Assembly (NCBI GenBank): GCA_963746465.1
Contig: CAVVAY010000013.1
Location: 248,001-312,000 of the forward strand
DNA from: CAVVAY01 sp963746465
GTDB taxonomy: Bacteria > Actinomycetota > Actinomycetes > JACCUZ01
Length of the DNA: 64,000 nucleotides
Reading direction: 5' to 3'
Shown one piece after another: positions 32,372-41,851 of the stretch. Each line of letters opens with the position of its first letter. Position 1 is the first letter of the stretch. Both the position numbers and the translations under genes were made by a program. The notes beneath the pieces were generated by a model. It saw nothing but the letters and a program-made list of their open reading frames with translations, did no database searches and had not been told where the DNA came from.

Positions 32372-33580
32372 TCAGCCGCCCTCTCGTATCCCCCACGGGG
32401 AGCCGTACGCCGTGAGCAGGTCGAGGAACGGCACCGCGTCGAACGACTCCGGGCCGCGCACCCCGGCACCCGACCAGACGCCGCCCGCGAGCAGCTCGAG
32501 CGCGACCACCGGGTTGACCGCCGTCTGCCACACCACCGCCTGCGACCCGTACTCCGCCATCGACCAGGCGTTGTCGACCACGTGGTAGAGGTACACCTGA
32601 CGGTCCTCGCCGTCCTTCCTGCCGCTCACCCAGGTGCCCGCGCAGGTCTTGCCGCGCATCCGGTCACCGAGGGTCGCCGGGTCCGGCAGGCAGGCCGCGA
32701 CGACGTCGCGCGGCGACACCTCGACCCCGCCCACCCTGACCCGGTCGGTCCGGTCAAGCCCGACCTTGTGCAGCACCTCGAGGACGGTGATGAACTCCTC
32801 GCCGAGGCCGTACTTGAAGGTGACCCGCTTCGCGTCGACCCAGCGCGGGATCAGCAGCACCTCCTCGTGCTCGACGTTCACGCACTCGACCGGCCCGATG
32901 CCCTCGGGGAAGTCGAACACCTCCGGCTCGCTGAACGGGGCGGTCGTGAACCAGCCGCGGTCCTTCTCCCACACCACTGGCGGGTTGAGGCACTCCTCGA
33001 TCGTCGTCCAGATGCTGAAGGACGGAGCGAACGCGTAGCCGTCGACCTCGAGGTTCGCGCCGTCCCGCACCCCGATCTCGTCGATCTCGTCGAACAGGTG
33101 GTCGGCGGCGTACCGCGCGAACACGTCGGAGAGCCCCGGCTCGATCCCGATGCCGGCCAGGGCGAGCCGGCCGCCGGCCTCCCACTCCGCCGCCTTGGCG
33201 AACTGCTCTTCGCCGAGCATCACGCCGGTCTTCTCGTACGGCGACTCCGGGTGCGGCTGGGACAGCGACATCGCCATGTCGAGGTAGTCGGCCCCGGCCG
33301 CGAACGCGCCGTCGAAGATCGGCATGACGAACCGCGGGTCCACCGCGTTGAGCACATGCGTCGCGAGGTGCTCGCGGGCCAGGGCGGCGACCGCGTCTGC
33401 GGAGGAGGCGTCGACCTGCGCCGCACTGAACCGGGCGTCGCCGGCGTGCGGCGCGACCGCGGCCTCGGCCCGGCGCAGGTCGTAGTCGGCGACCACCATT
33501 GCGTCGAAGAAGTTGCGGCGAGCAGCGATGCCGACAGCAGCAGAGCCCACACCGCCCGCGCCTACCACCAGGATCCGCAT
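32372..33580 (-). CDS. Saccharopine-dehydrogenase-family NAD(P) oxidoreductase
   Basis: A 402-aa protein starting RILVVGAGGVGSAAVGIAARR, a Rossmann NAD(P) site, followed by the catalytic-domain features AVDPRFVMPIFDGAFAAGADYLDMA and LAGIGIEPGLSDVFARYAAD of the saccharopine dehydrogenase family. Relatives include carboxynorspermidine, homospermidine and lysine-pathway enzymes. The surrounding transporter, oxidase and ureohydrolase genes suggest a polyamine or diamino-acid substrate, but the exact reaction cannot be given. The ATG at 33580 starts four bases after the ureohydrolase stop, so it is in the same operon. The length fits the single-domain bacterial form. Confidence 0.8.
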   Translation of the reverse strand: MRILVVGAGGVGSAAVGIAARRNFFDAMVVADYDLRRAEAAVAPHAGDARFSAAQVDASSADAVAALAREHLATHVLNAVDPRFVMPIFDGAFAAGADYLDMAMSLSQPHPESPYEKTGVMLGEEQFAKAAEWEAGGRLALAGIGIEPGLSDVFARYAADHLFDEIDEIGVRDGANLEVDGYAFAPSFSIWTTIEECLNPPVVWEKDRGWFTTAPFSEPEVFDFPEGIGPVECVNVEHEEVLLIPRWVDAKRVTFKYGLGEEFITVLEVLHKVGLDRTDRVRVGGVEVSPRDVVAACLPDPATLGDRMRGKTCAGTWVSGRKDGEDRQVYLYHVVDNAWSMAEYGSQAVVWQTAVNPVVALELLAGGVWSGAGVRGPESFDAVPFLDLLTAYGSPWGIREGG

Positions 33581-33584
33581 CAGG

Positions 33585-34601
33585 TCAGACCTCTCTCGTG
33601 ACACGGTCGTCCAGCAGCGGTCGCTGCGGGTCGAAGTCCACTGCCTGCCGCCTGACTGCGATCCCGGACAGTGCCTCGAGCACCACCCGGTTCGCCAGCG
33701 CGGCGGTGATGTCCGCATGGTCGTAAGGCGGCGAGACCTCGACCACGTCGACGCCGACCACGGGCAGCTGCAGGCAGACCCGGCGGACCGCGTCCAGCAG
33801 CTGGCGGGCCGTGAGACCGCCCGGCTCCGGCGTCCCGGTGCCCGGCGCGTGGGCGGGGTCCGCGACGTCGATGTCGACGGAAAGGAATACCCCGTCGCAG
33901 TCGTCGACGGCGATCCCGAACGCCTCGTCCAGGCAGTCGTCCAGACCGCGCGAACCGATCTCGGTCATCTCGAAGGACCGCATCCGCTGCCCCGCCATCC
34001 AGTCCAGCGTCTCGGGACCGGGCCAGTAGCCGCGCAGCCCGATCTGCAGGAACCGGTCACCGCGGGCGGCGCCGGACTCGATCAGCCGTCGCATCGGTTG
34101 GCCGTGCCCGTACAGCGAGCCGAACTCGATGTCGCCGGTGTCGGCGTGCGCGTCGAAGTGCACGACGGACACCCGGCCGTCGCCGTGCTGCCGGGCCACG
34201 CCGGTCACGTCGGCCAGCGTGATCGAGTGGTCCCCGCCGAGCACCACCGGGATGGCGCCGCTCGTGGCGATGGTCGCCACCGCCTCGGTCAGCGCAGCGA
34301 GCGACCGCTCGATCTCGCCCGGCGGCATCTGGACGTCCCCGGCGTCGAGCACCCGCAGGTCGCGCAACGCGTCGACACGCAGCGCGAGGTGCGGCCGCGA
34401 ACCGTCGTGCGGGAGGTAGTCGGTGGACCTGATGGCCTGCGGGCCGAACCGGGTGCCCGGCCGGTGCGACGTGCCGCCGTCGAACGGGGCGCCGACGACG
34501 ACCACGTCCGCGCCGGCGAACGTGGCGGGGTCCCCCAGGTCGCAGCGGTCCACGCCGAGGAAGGTGATGTCCGGCCCGAACATCGGCCCGTAGCGCGTCA
34601 T
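33585..34601 (-). CDS. speB: Agmatinase-family ureohydrolase
   Basis: A 338-aa member of the arginase/agmatinase family, which hydrolyses guanidino compounds to urea with a Mn2+ pair. All metal motifs are present: LGGDHSI, VVHFDAHADTGD and LSVDIDVADPAHAPGTGTPEPGG. The SPPYDHADITA region near the C-terminus is typical of agmatinases and guanidinobutyrases. In this cluster it would yield putrescine (from agmatine) or GABA (from guanidinobutyrate), both substrates of neighbouring enzymes. It lies 40 bases downstream of the FAD oxidase gene. The choice between agmatinase and guanidinobutyrase is open, so the symbol is tentative. Confidence 0.85.
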   Translation of the reverse strand: MTRYGPMFGPDITFLGVDRCDLGDPATFAGADVVVVGAPFDGGTSHRPGTRFGPQAIRSTDYLPHDGSRPHLALRVDALRDLRVLDAGDVQMPPGEIERSLAALTEAVATIATSGAIPVVLGGDHSITLADVTGVARQHGDGRVSVVHFDAHADTGDIEFGSLYGHGQPMRRLIESGAARGDRFLQIGLRGYWPGPETLDWMAGQRMRSFEMTEIGSRGLDDCLDEAFGIAVDDCDGVFLSVDIDVADPAHAPGTGTPEPGGLTARQLLDAVRRVCLQLPVVGVDVVEVSPPYDHADITAALANRVVLEALSGIAVRRQAVDFDPQRPLLDDRVTREV

Positions 34602-34641
34602 CGCGGTGCTCCTCGGTGCGTCTGGGGTGCGGTGAACGCTC

Positions 34642-36051
34642 TCACGAGTCGAACCCGAGTCCGACGGCGTCCAGGGTGCGCAACCACGGGCCACGGCGCC
34701 CACCACGGGCATCGGCCTTCGCCACCCCTCGGCGGGTGAGCTCGATCCCGGCCCAGCGCAACGGCTCGGGCGGGAAGGGCAACGGTTTCCGCCGGACCAT
34801 CTCGAGAGCCGTACGCTCGGTCCGGTCGACGGCCAGCAGGTCGAGCATGACCGTGGCGCCGAACCGGCTGGCACCGACGCCGAGGCCGGTGTAGCCGGCG
34901 GCGTACGCGACCCGACCTCCGTGAGCCGTTCCCCAGAACGGTGAGAAGCGTGAGCAGGTGTCGATGATGCCGCCCCAGGCGTGGGTGAACCGGAGCCCCT
35001 CGAGCTGGGGGAACGTCTCGAAGAAGTGCTCCGCCAGCCGCAGGAACGTCTCCGGGTTGCGTTCCATCGCGTCGTCGGTACGTCCGCCGAACCGGTAGAC
35101 GGCGTCGTAGCCGCCCCAGAGGATGCGCCAGTCGTCGGTCACCCGGTAGTAGTGGAACAGGTTCCCGGCGTCGGCCAGGCCGTGCCGGTCGGCCCAGCCG
35201 ACCGCGGCCCGCTGCGTCTCGGTGAGCGGCTCGGTCATCAGTGCGTAGTCCCACACCGGCACCAGGTAGGACGACAGCCGGCGCAGCAGCGGTGGGAACG
35301 CGTTGGTCCCCAGGGCGACGTGGCGCGCCGTCACCTGTCCGTACGGCGTCCGCAGCGCCATGCCGGAGCCGGTGCCGGCCAGGTCGGTGACCGGCGTGTT
35401 CTCCCAGATCCGGACCCCCAGCCGCAGGCAGGCCGCCCGCAGCCCGCGTGCCAGCCGGGCCGGGTCCAGCATCGCGACCCCGTTCCGGTCGAGCACGCCA
35501 CCCAGGTAGGTGGGCGAGTCGACCTTCGACCGGACCTCCTCGCGGTCCAGCCACTCCAGCGTCGTGCCCACCGGAGCGGCCAGCGCCGGCAGCTCGCGCA
35601 GGTCGTCGGCCTGCCACGGCGCGGTGGCGACGGTGAGCTCCCCGGTCCGCTCGAAGGAGCAGTCGATGCCGTGCTCCTGGATGGTGCGCTCGATGGCGTC
35701 GAGGTTCTCCCGGCCGAGCCGCTCCAGGGTCGTCATCTCGCTCGGGAAACGGTCCAGGCCGTTGCGCAGACCGTGGGTGAGGCTCGCGGCGCAGAAGCCG
35801 CCGTTGCGGCCGGAGGCCGCCCAGCCCACGCTGCGCGCCTCCAGGAGGACGACGTCCCGGCCGGGGTCGCGCTCCTTCGCCTGCAGCGCGGTCCACAGCC
35901 CGGTGTACCCGCCGCCCACGACGGCGAGATCCGTCTCAGCCCGGCCGGCCAGCGCCGGGCAGGGTTCCGGGGCCGGCCCGTCCAGCCAGTACGGCGTGTG
36001 TCGCACGTCGACGAGGGCGGCTGCCGCAGGACCGGAGCCGGAGGGCGGCAC
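34642..36051 (-). CDS. FAD-dependent amine oxidase (PuuB/gamma-glutamylputrescine oxidase-like)
   Basis: A 469-aa DAO-family flavoprotein. The dinucleotide motif is DLAVVGGGYTGLWTALQAKE, followed by GWAASGRNGGF, the signature of PuuB-type oxidases, and the C-terminal FAD segment YAAGYTGLGVGASRFGATVMLDLL. It would oxidise a primary amine such as putrescine or gamma-glutamylputrescine to the aminoaldehyde with H2O2 release. The GTG start at 36051 lies five bases after the potC stop, with AGAAGG in front, so it is co-transcribed with the transporter. A gamma-glutamylputrescine synthetase (PuuA) is not seen nearby, so the direct substrate is uncertain. A paralogue lies at 47679. Confidence 0.87.
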   Translation of the reverse strand: MPPSGSGPAAAALVDVRHTPYWLDGPAPEPCPALAGRAETDLAVVGGGYTGLWTALQAKERDPGRDVVLLEARSVGWAASGRNGGFCAASLTHGLRNGLDRFPSEMTTLERLGRENLDAIERTIQEHGIDCSFERTGELTVATAPWQADDLRELPALAAPVGTTLEWLDREEVRSKVDSPTYLGGVLDRNGVAMLDPARLARGLRAACLRLGVRIWENTPVTDLAGTGSGMALRTPYGQVTARHVALGTNAFPPLLRRLSSYLVPVWDYALMTEPLTETQRAAVGWADRHGLADAGNLFHYYRVTDDWRILWGGYDAVYRFGGRTDDAMERNPETFLRLAEHFFETFPQLEGLRFTHAWGGIIDTCSRFSPFWGTAHGGRVAYAAGYTGLGVGASRFGATVMLDLLAVDRTERTALEMVRRKPLPFPPEPLRWAGIELTRRGVAKADARGGRRGPWLRTLDAVGLGFDS

Positions 36052-36056
36052 GGCGT

Positions 36057-36851
36057 CTAGACCTTCTGCTTCTTCCGGCCCGTGACGGCCTGGCCGAGGA
36101 GCACCGCGAGGAGGGCGATGAAGAACATGGCCGAGGCGATCACGTTGGCCTGGGCGGGGATGCCGCGCAGCGACGAGACCCAGACGAACTTCGGGAAGGT
36201 GTTCTCCGCACCCGAGTTGAAGTTGGTGATGATGAAGTCGTCGAACGACAGCGAGAACGCCAGCAGGGCACCCGCCGCGATGCCCGGCGCCACCAGGGGA
36301 AAGGTGACGCGGCGGAAGGTCTGCCACTCGTCGGCGTAGAGGTCCATCGCTGCTTGCTCGAGCCGTGGGTCCAGCCCGGCGATCCTCGCCTTGACGGTCA
36401 CCACGACGAACGAGATGCAGAACATCACGTGGGCGATGACGATGGTGCCGAAACCGAGGTTGACCCCCAGGTTGAGGAACAGGGCCAGCAGCGAGGCACC
36501 GAGCACGACCTCCGGCGTCGCCATCGGCAGGAAGATGGTGAGGTTCGTGGCGGTCCGTCCGCGGAACCTGTGCCGGGCGAGAGCGAAGGCGATCATCGTC
36601 CCGAGCACTGTGGCGATCACCGTGGCCAGGACGCCGATCTTCAGGCTGTTCACCAGCGCCGGGCAGACGTCCGGCGCGCCGCACGGGTTCTTCCACTTGT
36701 CGAGGGTGAAGCCCTTCCAGGCGATATTCGACTTGCCGGAGTCGTTGAACGAGAACGCCAAGGTGTAGGCGACGGGGACGAACAGGTAGGCGAACGCGAC
36801 GACGGCGTAGATGCGGATCGCGTTGCGCCCCAGCCAGCGCCGAACGATCAT
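36057..36851 (-). CDS. potC: Spermidine/putrescine ABC transporter permease PotC
   Basis: A 264-aa inner-membrane permease with six predicted helices. The typical EAA loop reads DLYADEWQTFRRVTFPLVAPGI, and the family landmark FSLSFDDFIITNFNSG near the fifth helix is characteristic of PotC-type proteins. It pairs with PotB, and the pair is energised by PotA. A small insertion with two Cys (NPCGAPDVCPALVNS) sits in the first outer loop. It follows potB by 52 bases, the longest gap in the pot operon. Confidence 0.92.
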   Translation of the reverse strand: MIVRRWLGRNAIRIYAVVAFAYLFVPVAYTLAFSFNDSGKSNIAWKGFTLDKWKNPCGAPDVCPALVNSLKIGVLATVIATVLGTMIAFALARHRFRGRTATNLTIFLPMATPEVVLGASLLALFLNLGVNLGFGTIVIAHVMFCISFVVVTVKARIAGLDPRLEQAAMDLYADEWQTFRRVTFPLVAPGIAAGALLAFSLSFDDFIITNFNSGAENTFPKFVWVSSLRGIPAQANVIASAMFFIALLAVLLGQAVTGRKKQKV

Positions 36852-36903
36852 TCGGGGCCCCCGCGGGATCGCGAGCGCAGCGAGGGATCTCGTCGGGAGA
36901 CCT

Positions 36904-37842
36904 TCATACCAGCTCCTCGGTTCCTGCGCGCCGGATGTACAGGAAGACGAGCAGCAGGATGGACACCATCAGGGAGACAGAGAGCACGGCCGCGGTCGGG
37001 TAGTCGACGACCCGCAGGAACCGGCTGTCGATCACGTTGCCCACCATCGTGGTGTCGCGATTCCCGAGCAGCGCCGAGTTGATGTAGTCGCCGGCGGCCG
37101 GGATGAAGGTGAGGAGCGTCCCCGCGACGACTCCCGGCATGGACAACGGGAAGGTGACCTTGCGCAGGGTCGTCAGCGCGCCGGCATAGAGGTCGCCGGC
37201 GGCTTCCATCAGCCGCGGGTCGACCCGTTCGAGAGAGGCGTAGATCGGCAGGATCATGAACGGGAGGAAGTTGTAGGTGATGCCGATGACCACCGCGGGA
37301 GCGGTGTTGATGATCCGGCCGTCGGGGCCCAGCAGGTGCACGGTCCGCAGGGCATCGGCCACCCAGGCCTGGTCGGCGAGGATCTGCTTCCAGGCGATGG
37401 TGCGCAGCAGGAAGCTGACGAAGAACGGTGCCACGACCAGGACCAGGAGCAGGTTGCGCCACCGGCCTGACTTGAACGCGATGGCGTACGCCAGCGGGTA
37501 GGAGATCGCCAGCGCGAGCACGGTGGCGATCAGGGCATAGGTGAAGGACCGGCCGAAGACGGTGAGGTACTCGTCAAGGGTGTCGGTGTAGTTCGCGAAC
37601 CGCCCGGTCTGGGTGTAGACCCCGATCTCGGCGCCCTCCGGCCGGGTCTGCGTCGAGGTCGACAGCAACGTCACCAGCGGGACGATGAAGAAGACGGTCA
37701 GCCAGGCCATGCCGGGCAGGAGGAGAAGGTACGGCGTCATCCGCCGGCGTCCGGGCTGCGACGGGGCCGTCGAGCCGCCCCCGCCCGGAGCGTTCTCGAG
37801 CTCCTGCTGCTCGCCGATGCCGATGCTGTGCGCTGCGCTCAT
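36904..37842 (-). CDS. potB: Spermidine/putrescine ABC transporter permease PotB
   Basis: A 312-aa permease. A cytoplasmic N-terminus of about 35 residues precedes the first helix (LLLLPGMAWLTVFFIVPLVTLL). The EAA loop reads DLYAGALTTLRKVTFPLSMPGV and the C-terminal segment FIPAAGDYINSALLG is the PotB signature. It forms the heterodimeric channel with PotC. The ATG overlaps the potA stop by one base (TGATG), so potA and potB are translationally coupled. Confidence 0.92.
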   Translation of the reverse strand: MSAAHSIGIGEQQELENAPGGGGSTAPSQPGRRRMTPYLLLLPGMAWLTVFFIVPLVTLLSTSTQTRPEGAEIGVYTQTGRFANYTDTLDEYLTVFGRSFTYALIATVLALAISYPLAYAIAFKSGRWRNLLLVLVVAPFFVSFLLRTIAWKQILADQAWVADALRTVHLLGPDGRIINTAPAVVIGITYNFLPFMILPIYASLERVDPRLMEAAGDLYAGALTTLRKVTFPLSMPGVVAGTLLTFIPAAGDYINSALLGNRDTTMVGNVIDSRFLRVVDYPTAAVLSVSLMVSILLLVFLYIRRAGTEELV

Positions 37843-39002
37843 CAGCCCACCGGAACGGGCGCCGCGCCCTCTTCGTGCTGGACACCGGCATTGACGTCGA
37901 GGCTTCCGTCGAGGGCGAAGGTGTGGGCCGGGTCCCAGTGCAGGTCCACTGTCGTCCCCGGACGCAGGAGGCCGCCGGTGCCCAGGTTCTGGGCGAAGAC
38001 CATCAGCTCCTGGCCCCAGGGCATCCGGACGAGGTACTGCGTGCTCACGCCGGTGAAGCTGGCGTCAGAGATCACACCGCCGGGGAGCACGTTGCGCCGG
38101 GCCCCTTCGACCGCGCCCCCCTCCGGGACGAGCTGGATCTTCTCCGGCCGGACCCCGATGAGCAGGTCGCTTCCATCGCCGGCCCTCATGGCGGCCGGCA
38201 GTGCGACCTTCTGCCCCTGGACCTCCAGGACGAGGTCGTCTCCGTCCGTGCCCGAGATGGTGGCCCTGATGAGGTTGGACTGGCCGAGGAAGTTCGCGAC
38301 GAAGGTCGTGGTCGGCGACTCGTAGAGCTCACCCGGCCCGCCCATCTGCTCGATCCGTCCGCTGTTCATCACCGCGATGGTGTCGGCCATGGTCATGGCC
38401 TCCTCCTGGTCGTGGGTGACGTGGACGAAGGTGAGCCCGACCTCGGTCTGGATCCGCTTGAGCTCTATCTGCATCTGCCGCCGGAGCTTGAGGTCCAGTG
38501 CCCCGAGCGGCTCGTCGAGGAGCAGTACAGCGGGGCGGTTGACGATGGCTCTAGCGAGAGCCACCCGCTGCTGCTGGCCACCGGAGAGCTGCGCCGGCTT
38601 GCGCCGGGCCATCCCGCCGAGCTCGACGAGCTCGAGCGCCGCCTCGACCTCCGCCTTCACCTGCTTGCTGCCCCGGCGCCGCAGGCCGAAGGCGACGTTC
38701 TCGAAGATGTCGAGGTGCGGGAACAACGCGTAGCTCTGGAAGACCGTGTTGACCGGTCGCTTGTACGGCTTCGCGTGGGTGACGTCGTCGTCCCCGATCA
38801 GGATCGTCCCCTCGGTCGGTTCCTCGAGGCCCGCGACCATGCGCAGCGTGGTGGTCTTGCCGCAGCCCGACGGCCCCAGCAACGCGAAGAACGAGCCGGA
38901 CGGGATGGTGAGTGACAGGTCGTCCACAGCGACGAACGATCCGAACCGTTTGCTGACGCGTTCCAGCCGGAGATCTCGCCCACCCGTCTCAGGCGCTGAC
39001 AT
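37842..39002 (-). CDS. potA: Spermidine/putrescine ABC transporter ATPase PotA
   Basis: A 386-aa ATPase subunit. Walker A is LLGPSGCGKTTTLRM, the signature LSGGQQQRVALARA, Walker B VLLLDEPLGALD and the H-loop VTHDQEEA. The C-terminal third (after about residue 240) is a TOBE-type regulatory domain (LIGVRPEKIQLVP ... VSTQYLVRMPWGQELMVF). It drives import through PotBC. The ATG shares one base with the potD stop and its own stop shares one base with potB, an arrangement that keeps subunit ratios tight. Confidence 0.94.
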   Translation of the reverse strand: MSAPETGGRDLRLERVSKRFGSFVAVDDLSLTIPSGSFFALLGPSGCGKTTTLRMVAGLEEPTEGTILIGDDDVTHAKPYKRPVNTVFQSYALFPHLDIFENVAFGLRRRGSKQVKAEVEAALELVELGGMARRKPAQLSGGQQQRVALARAIVNRPAVLLLDEPLGALDLKLRRQMQIELKRIQTEVGLTFVHVTHDQEEAMTMADTIAVMNSGRIEQMGGPGELYESPTTTFVANFLGQSNLIRATISGTDGDDLVLEVQGQKVALPAAMRAGDGSDLLIGVRPEKIQLVPEGGAVEGARRNVLPGGVISDASFTGVSTQYLVRMPWGQELMVFAQNLGTGGLLRPGTTVDLHWDPAHTFALDGSLDVNAGVQHEEGAAPVPVG

Positions 39003-40210
39003 CAGTTGCCGATCACCTGCTGGAACTGCTCGGAGAAGGAGGTCTCCTCGTCCGGCTTCAAGCTGCGGAACACCTTCACGTTGGCCAGGTCCTCCGCGGT
39101 GGGGAAGATCAACGGGCTGTCGACCAGCGACGGGTCGATCTTCTCCATCTCCTCCTTGGCGCCGTCGACAGGGCAGATGTAGTTGACGTAGGCCGCGACC
39201 TCGGCGGCGATCGCCGGGTCGTAGTAGAAGTCGATGAGCTTCTCCGCGTTCGCCTTGTGCGGTGAGGCGATCGGCACCATCAAGTTGTCCGACCACAGCG
39301 TGCCGCCGGTCTCCGGCAGGGTGAAGGTGTAGTTGTCGTCCTCCTCCTCGAAGCGGGCTAGCAGGATGTCTCCTGACCAGCCGATGCAGGCGACCGCGTT
39401 GCCGCTCCGGAGGTCCTCCAGGTAGGAGTTGCCCTTCACCTGGCGGATCTGACCGGAGTCGACCTGCTTCTGCAGCTCGTCGAGGCCCTTCTTGAAGTCG
39501 TCCTCGCTGAACGACTGGGAGATGTCGACCCCCTGCGCAAGCATGATCAGTCCGACGGTGTCGCGCATCTCGGACAGCACGACGATCTTGCCCTTGAGGT
39601 CGGGGGCCCACAGGTCCTCGAGGGTCTTGAGCTCACGACCGACCTTGTCCTTGCGGTAGCCGATGCCGGCGTAGCCGCTCTGCCAGGTCATCGAGTAGTT
39701 CCGGCCGGGGTCGAAGTCGACGTCCTGCAGCTTCGCGTTGAGGTTCTTCGCGTTCGGGATCTTCGCCTTGTCCAGCTTCTGCACGTACCCCTGCCGGATC
39801 AGTCGGCCGGCCATCCAGTCGGTCATGGTGATGACGTCCTTGCCGATGTCATCACCGTTCTTGAGCTGACCCTGCACCTTGCCGTAGTACGAGTCGTTGT
39901 CGTCGATGTCCTCGGCGTAGGTCGCCTTGATGCCGCTCGCCTCCTGGAACTTGTCCAGGGTCGGGTACTTCTTGGTGTCCTCGTCGTAGTCGAGGTACGC
40001 CGGCCAGTTCGCCCAGCGCACGACCTTCTCGGTCGACGACTTGTCCTTGACGTCGGCGTCAGGCTTGTCCGTGGCGGTGTCGTCGCCGGTGCCGCAAGCA
40101 GCGAGTGCCGCGGCGACGCCGATGCCGCCGGCGCCCCGCATCAGCGAACGCCTGGAGAGCTGGGACCGCACGATCGCACGGAACCTCGGGTCCTGTCGGA
40201 TGTCACTCAT
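39002..40210 (-). CDS. potD: Polyamine-binding lipoprotein PotD (Tat-type signal)
   Basis: A 402-aa substrate-binding protein. The N-terminus has a twin-arginine motif (SRRSLMRGAGGIGVAAALAAC), and the Cys of AALAAC is a lipobox, so it is likely exported folded and lipid-anchored outside the membrane. The mature protein carries the family pattern (VRWANWPAYLDYDE; AGIGYRKDKVG; VACIGWSGDILLA), with acidic and aromatic residues suited to polyamine binding. Its start overlaps the upstream aldehyde dehydrogenase gene by eight bases. The specific polyamine cannot be decided from sequence alone. Confidence 0.92.
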   Translation of the reverse strand: MSDIRQDPRFRAIVRSQLSRRSLMRGAGGIGVAAALAACGTGDDTATDKPDADVKDKSSTEKVVRWANWPAYLDYDEDTKKYPTLDKFQEASGIKATYAEDIDDNDSYYGKVQGQLKNGDDIGKDVITMTDWMAGRLIRQGYVQKLDKAKIPNAKNLNAKLQDVDFDPGRNYSMTWQSGYAGIGYRKDKVGRELKTLEDLWAPDLKGKIVVLSEMRDTVGLIMLAQGVDISQSFSEDDFKKGLDELQKQVDSGQIRQVKGNSYLEDLRSGNAVACIGWSGDILLARFEEEDDNYTFTLPETGGTLWSDNLMVPIASPHKANAEKLIDFYYDPAIAAEVAAYVNYICPVDGAKEEMEKIDPSLVDSPLIFPTAEDLANVKVFRSLKPDEETSFSEQFQQVIGN

Positions 40211-41723
40211 CGTGGCTTCGTTCTCCTCGGCTGGTGGTCGCAGGGCTCGGTCCGGTGAACACGGTGCGGTGCCAATCCTTGCGGACCGCGGCCGTCCCGT
40301 CGTACATCACGTGCTTGATCGTCGTGTACTCCTCCATCGAGTACAACGACATGTCCTTGCCGTGCCCCGAGTCCTTGTAGCCGCCGTGCGGCATCTCGCT
40401 GATGATCGGGATGTGGTCGTTGACCCAGACGCAGCCGGCCCGGATCTCACGGGTCGCGCGCAGGGCGCGGAACACGTCCCGTGTCCACGCCGAGGCGGCC
40501 AGGCCGTACGGCGAGTCGTTGGCGAGCTGCAGGCCCTCGTCGTCGCCGTCGAAGGGCAGCACCACCAGGACCGGGCCGAAGACCTCGTCCTGGACGATCT
40601 CGGAGGCCTGGGCAGCGTCGACGACCAGCGTCGGCTCGTAGTAGGCGCCGCGCGCCAGCGTCCCACCCGGCACCGCACCTCCTCTCACCACCTTCGCCCC
40701 GTCTCGCCGGGCCCGGTCGACGAAACCCGCCACCCGCTCCTGCTGGAGGCGGGACACCAGCGGTCCCTGGTCGGTCCGCTCGTCCAACGGCTCGCCGAGC
40801 ACGACCGTGCCCATCAGGTCGGCGACCCCGGCCACGAAGGCGTCGTACAGGGGGCGCTGCACGTAGGCCCGGGTGGCCGCGGTGCAGTCCTGACCGGTGT
40901 TGATCAGCGCACCCGCCACCGCCCCCTGCACGGCGGCCTCCAGGTCGGCGTCGTCGAAGACCAGGAAGGGTGCCTTGCCACCGAGCTCGAGGTGCACCCG
41001 CTTCGGACCGCGCGACGCCAGCTCCATCACCCGGCGCCCGACCGCCGACGAACCGGTGAACGAGACCATGTCGACATCGGGATGGGCCATCAGCGCCTCG
41101 CCGGCCACTCGTCCGGTGCCGGTGACGACGTTGACGACGCCGTCCGGGACTCCCGCCTCGCTCGCCGCCTCGGCGAACATCAGGGCGGTCAGCGGCGTGA
41201 GCTCAGCAGGCTTGAGCACGATGGTGTTGCCGGCTGCCACCGCCGGCAGGATCTTCCAGGCGGCCATCTGCAGCGGGTAGTTCCAGGGCGCGACCGAGCC
41301 GACGACACCGATCGCCTCGCGCCGGACGTAGGAGGTGTGGTCGCCGGAGTACTCCCCCGCGGACTTCCCCTCGAGCACTCGCGCGGCACCGGCGAAGAAC
41401 GCGACGTTGTCCACGGTGCCGGGGACGTCGAAGCCGCTGGAGAGACGGATCGGCTTGCCGGTCTGCCGCGACTCGGTGCGGGCCAGGTCGTCCGACCGCT
41501 CGGCCAGCAGGGCGGCCAGCCGGGTGAGCGCGGCTGACCGCTCGACCGGCGGTGCGCCGGACCAGGCGGGGAAGGCGCCCCGGGCAGCGGTCACGGCGGC
41601 GTCGACGTCGGCCCCGTCGGCCAGCACGACCCGCTCGACGGTCTCGCCGGTGGCCGGGTCGGTGACCTCGAAATGCTCACCCGAGCCGCCGGTACGGCGC
41701 CTGCCGGCGATGAACTGGTGCAC
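40203..41723 (-). CDS. patD: Gamma-aminobutyraldehyde dehydrogenase-like aldehyde dehydrogenase (first copy)
   Basis: A 506-aa NAD(P)-dependent aldehyde dehydrogenase. The N-terminal landmark is VTDPATGETVERV, the cofactor region VAPWNYPLQMAAWK, the general base ELGGKAPFLVFDDADL and the catalytic Cys NTGQDCTAATR, followed by EEYTTIKHVMYD, characteristic of aminobutyraldehyde/betaine-aldehyde dehydrogenases. It would oxidise 4-aminobutyraldehyde to GABA. It opens the patD-potDABC operon and overlaps potD by eight bases. Start: GTG 41723 gives the expected N-terminus but has GAGGAA only two bases away; GTG 41771 is the alternative. A second copy is at 43572. Confidence 0.88.
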   Translation of the reverse strand: MHQFIAGRRRTGGSGEHFEVTDPATGETVERVVLADGADVDAAVTAARGAFPAWSGAPPVERSAALTRLAALLAERSDDLARTESRQTGKPIRLSSGFDVPGTVDNVAFFAGAARVLEGKSAGEYSGDHTSYVRREAIGVVGSVAPWNYPLQMAAWKILPAVAAGNTIVLKPAELTPLTALMFAEAASEAGVPDGVVNVVTGTGRVAGEALMAHPDVDMVSFTGSSAVGRRVMELASRGPKRVHLELGGKAPFLVFDDADLEAAVQGAVAGALINTGQDCTAATRAYVQRPLYDAFVAGVADLMGTVVLGEPLDERTDQGPLVSRLQQERVAGFVDRARRDGAKVVRGGAVPGGTLARGAYYEPTLVVDAAQASEIVQDEVFGPVLVVLPFDGDDEGLQLANDSPYGLAASAWTRDVFRALRATREIRAGCVWVNDHIPIISEMPHGGYKDSGHGKDMSLYSMEEYTTIKHVMYDGTAAVRKDWHRTVFTGPSPATTSRGERSHDE

Positions 41724-41851
41724 GCTTCCTCGAGACCCTTCGTCCTGCGTGGCACCGGGCTGCCTGTCCACCCGGCGGGGACGATCCTGACAGAGGGTGT
41801 CGCCTCGGACAAGCGATTCCGTTGCGTCTCAGGATCGTTACCACGAAATCA

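Noticed and set aside
31307..33601. Plus-strand 764-codon frame opposite mscR and the saccharopine-like gene
   Set aside because: An Arg/Gly/Val-rich antisense shadow; both minus-strand genes have intact catalytic motifs.
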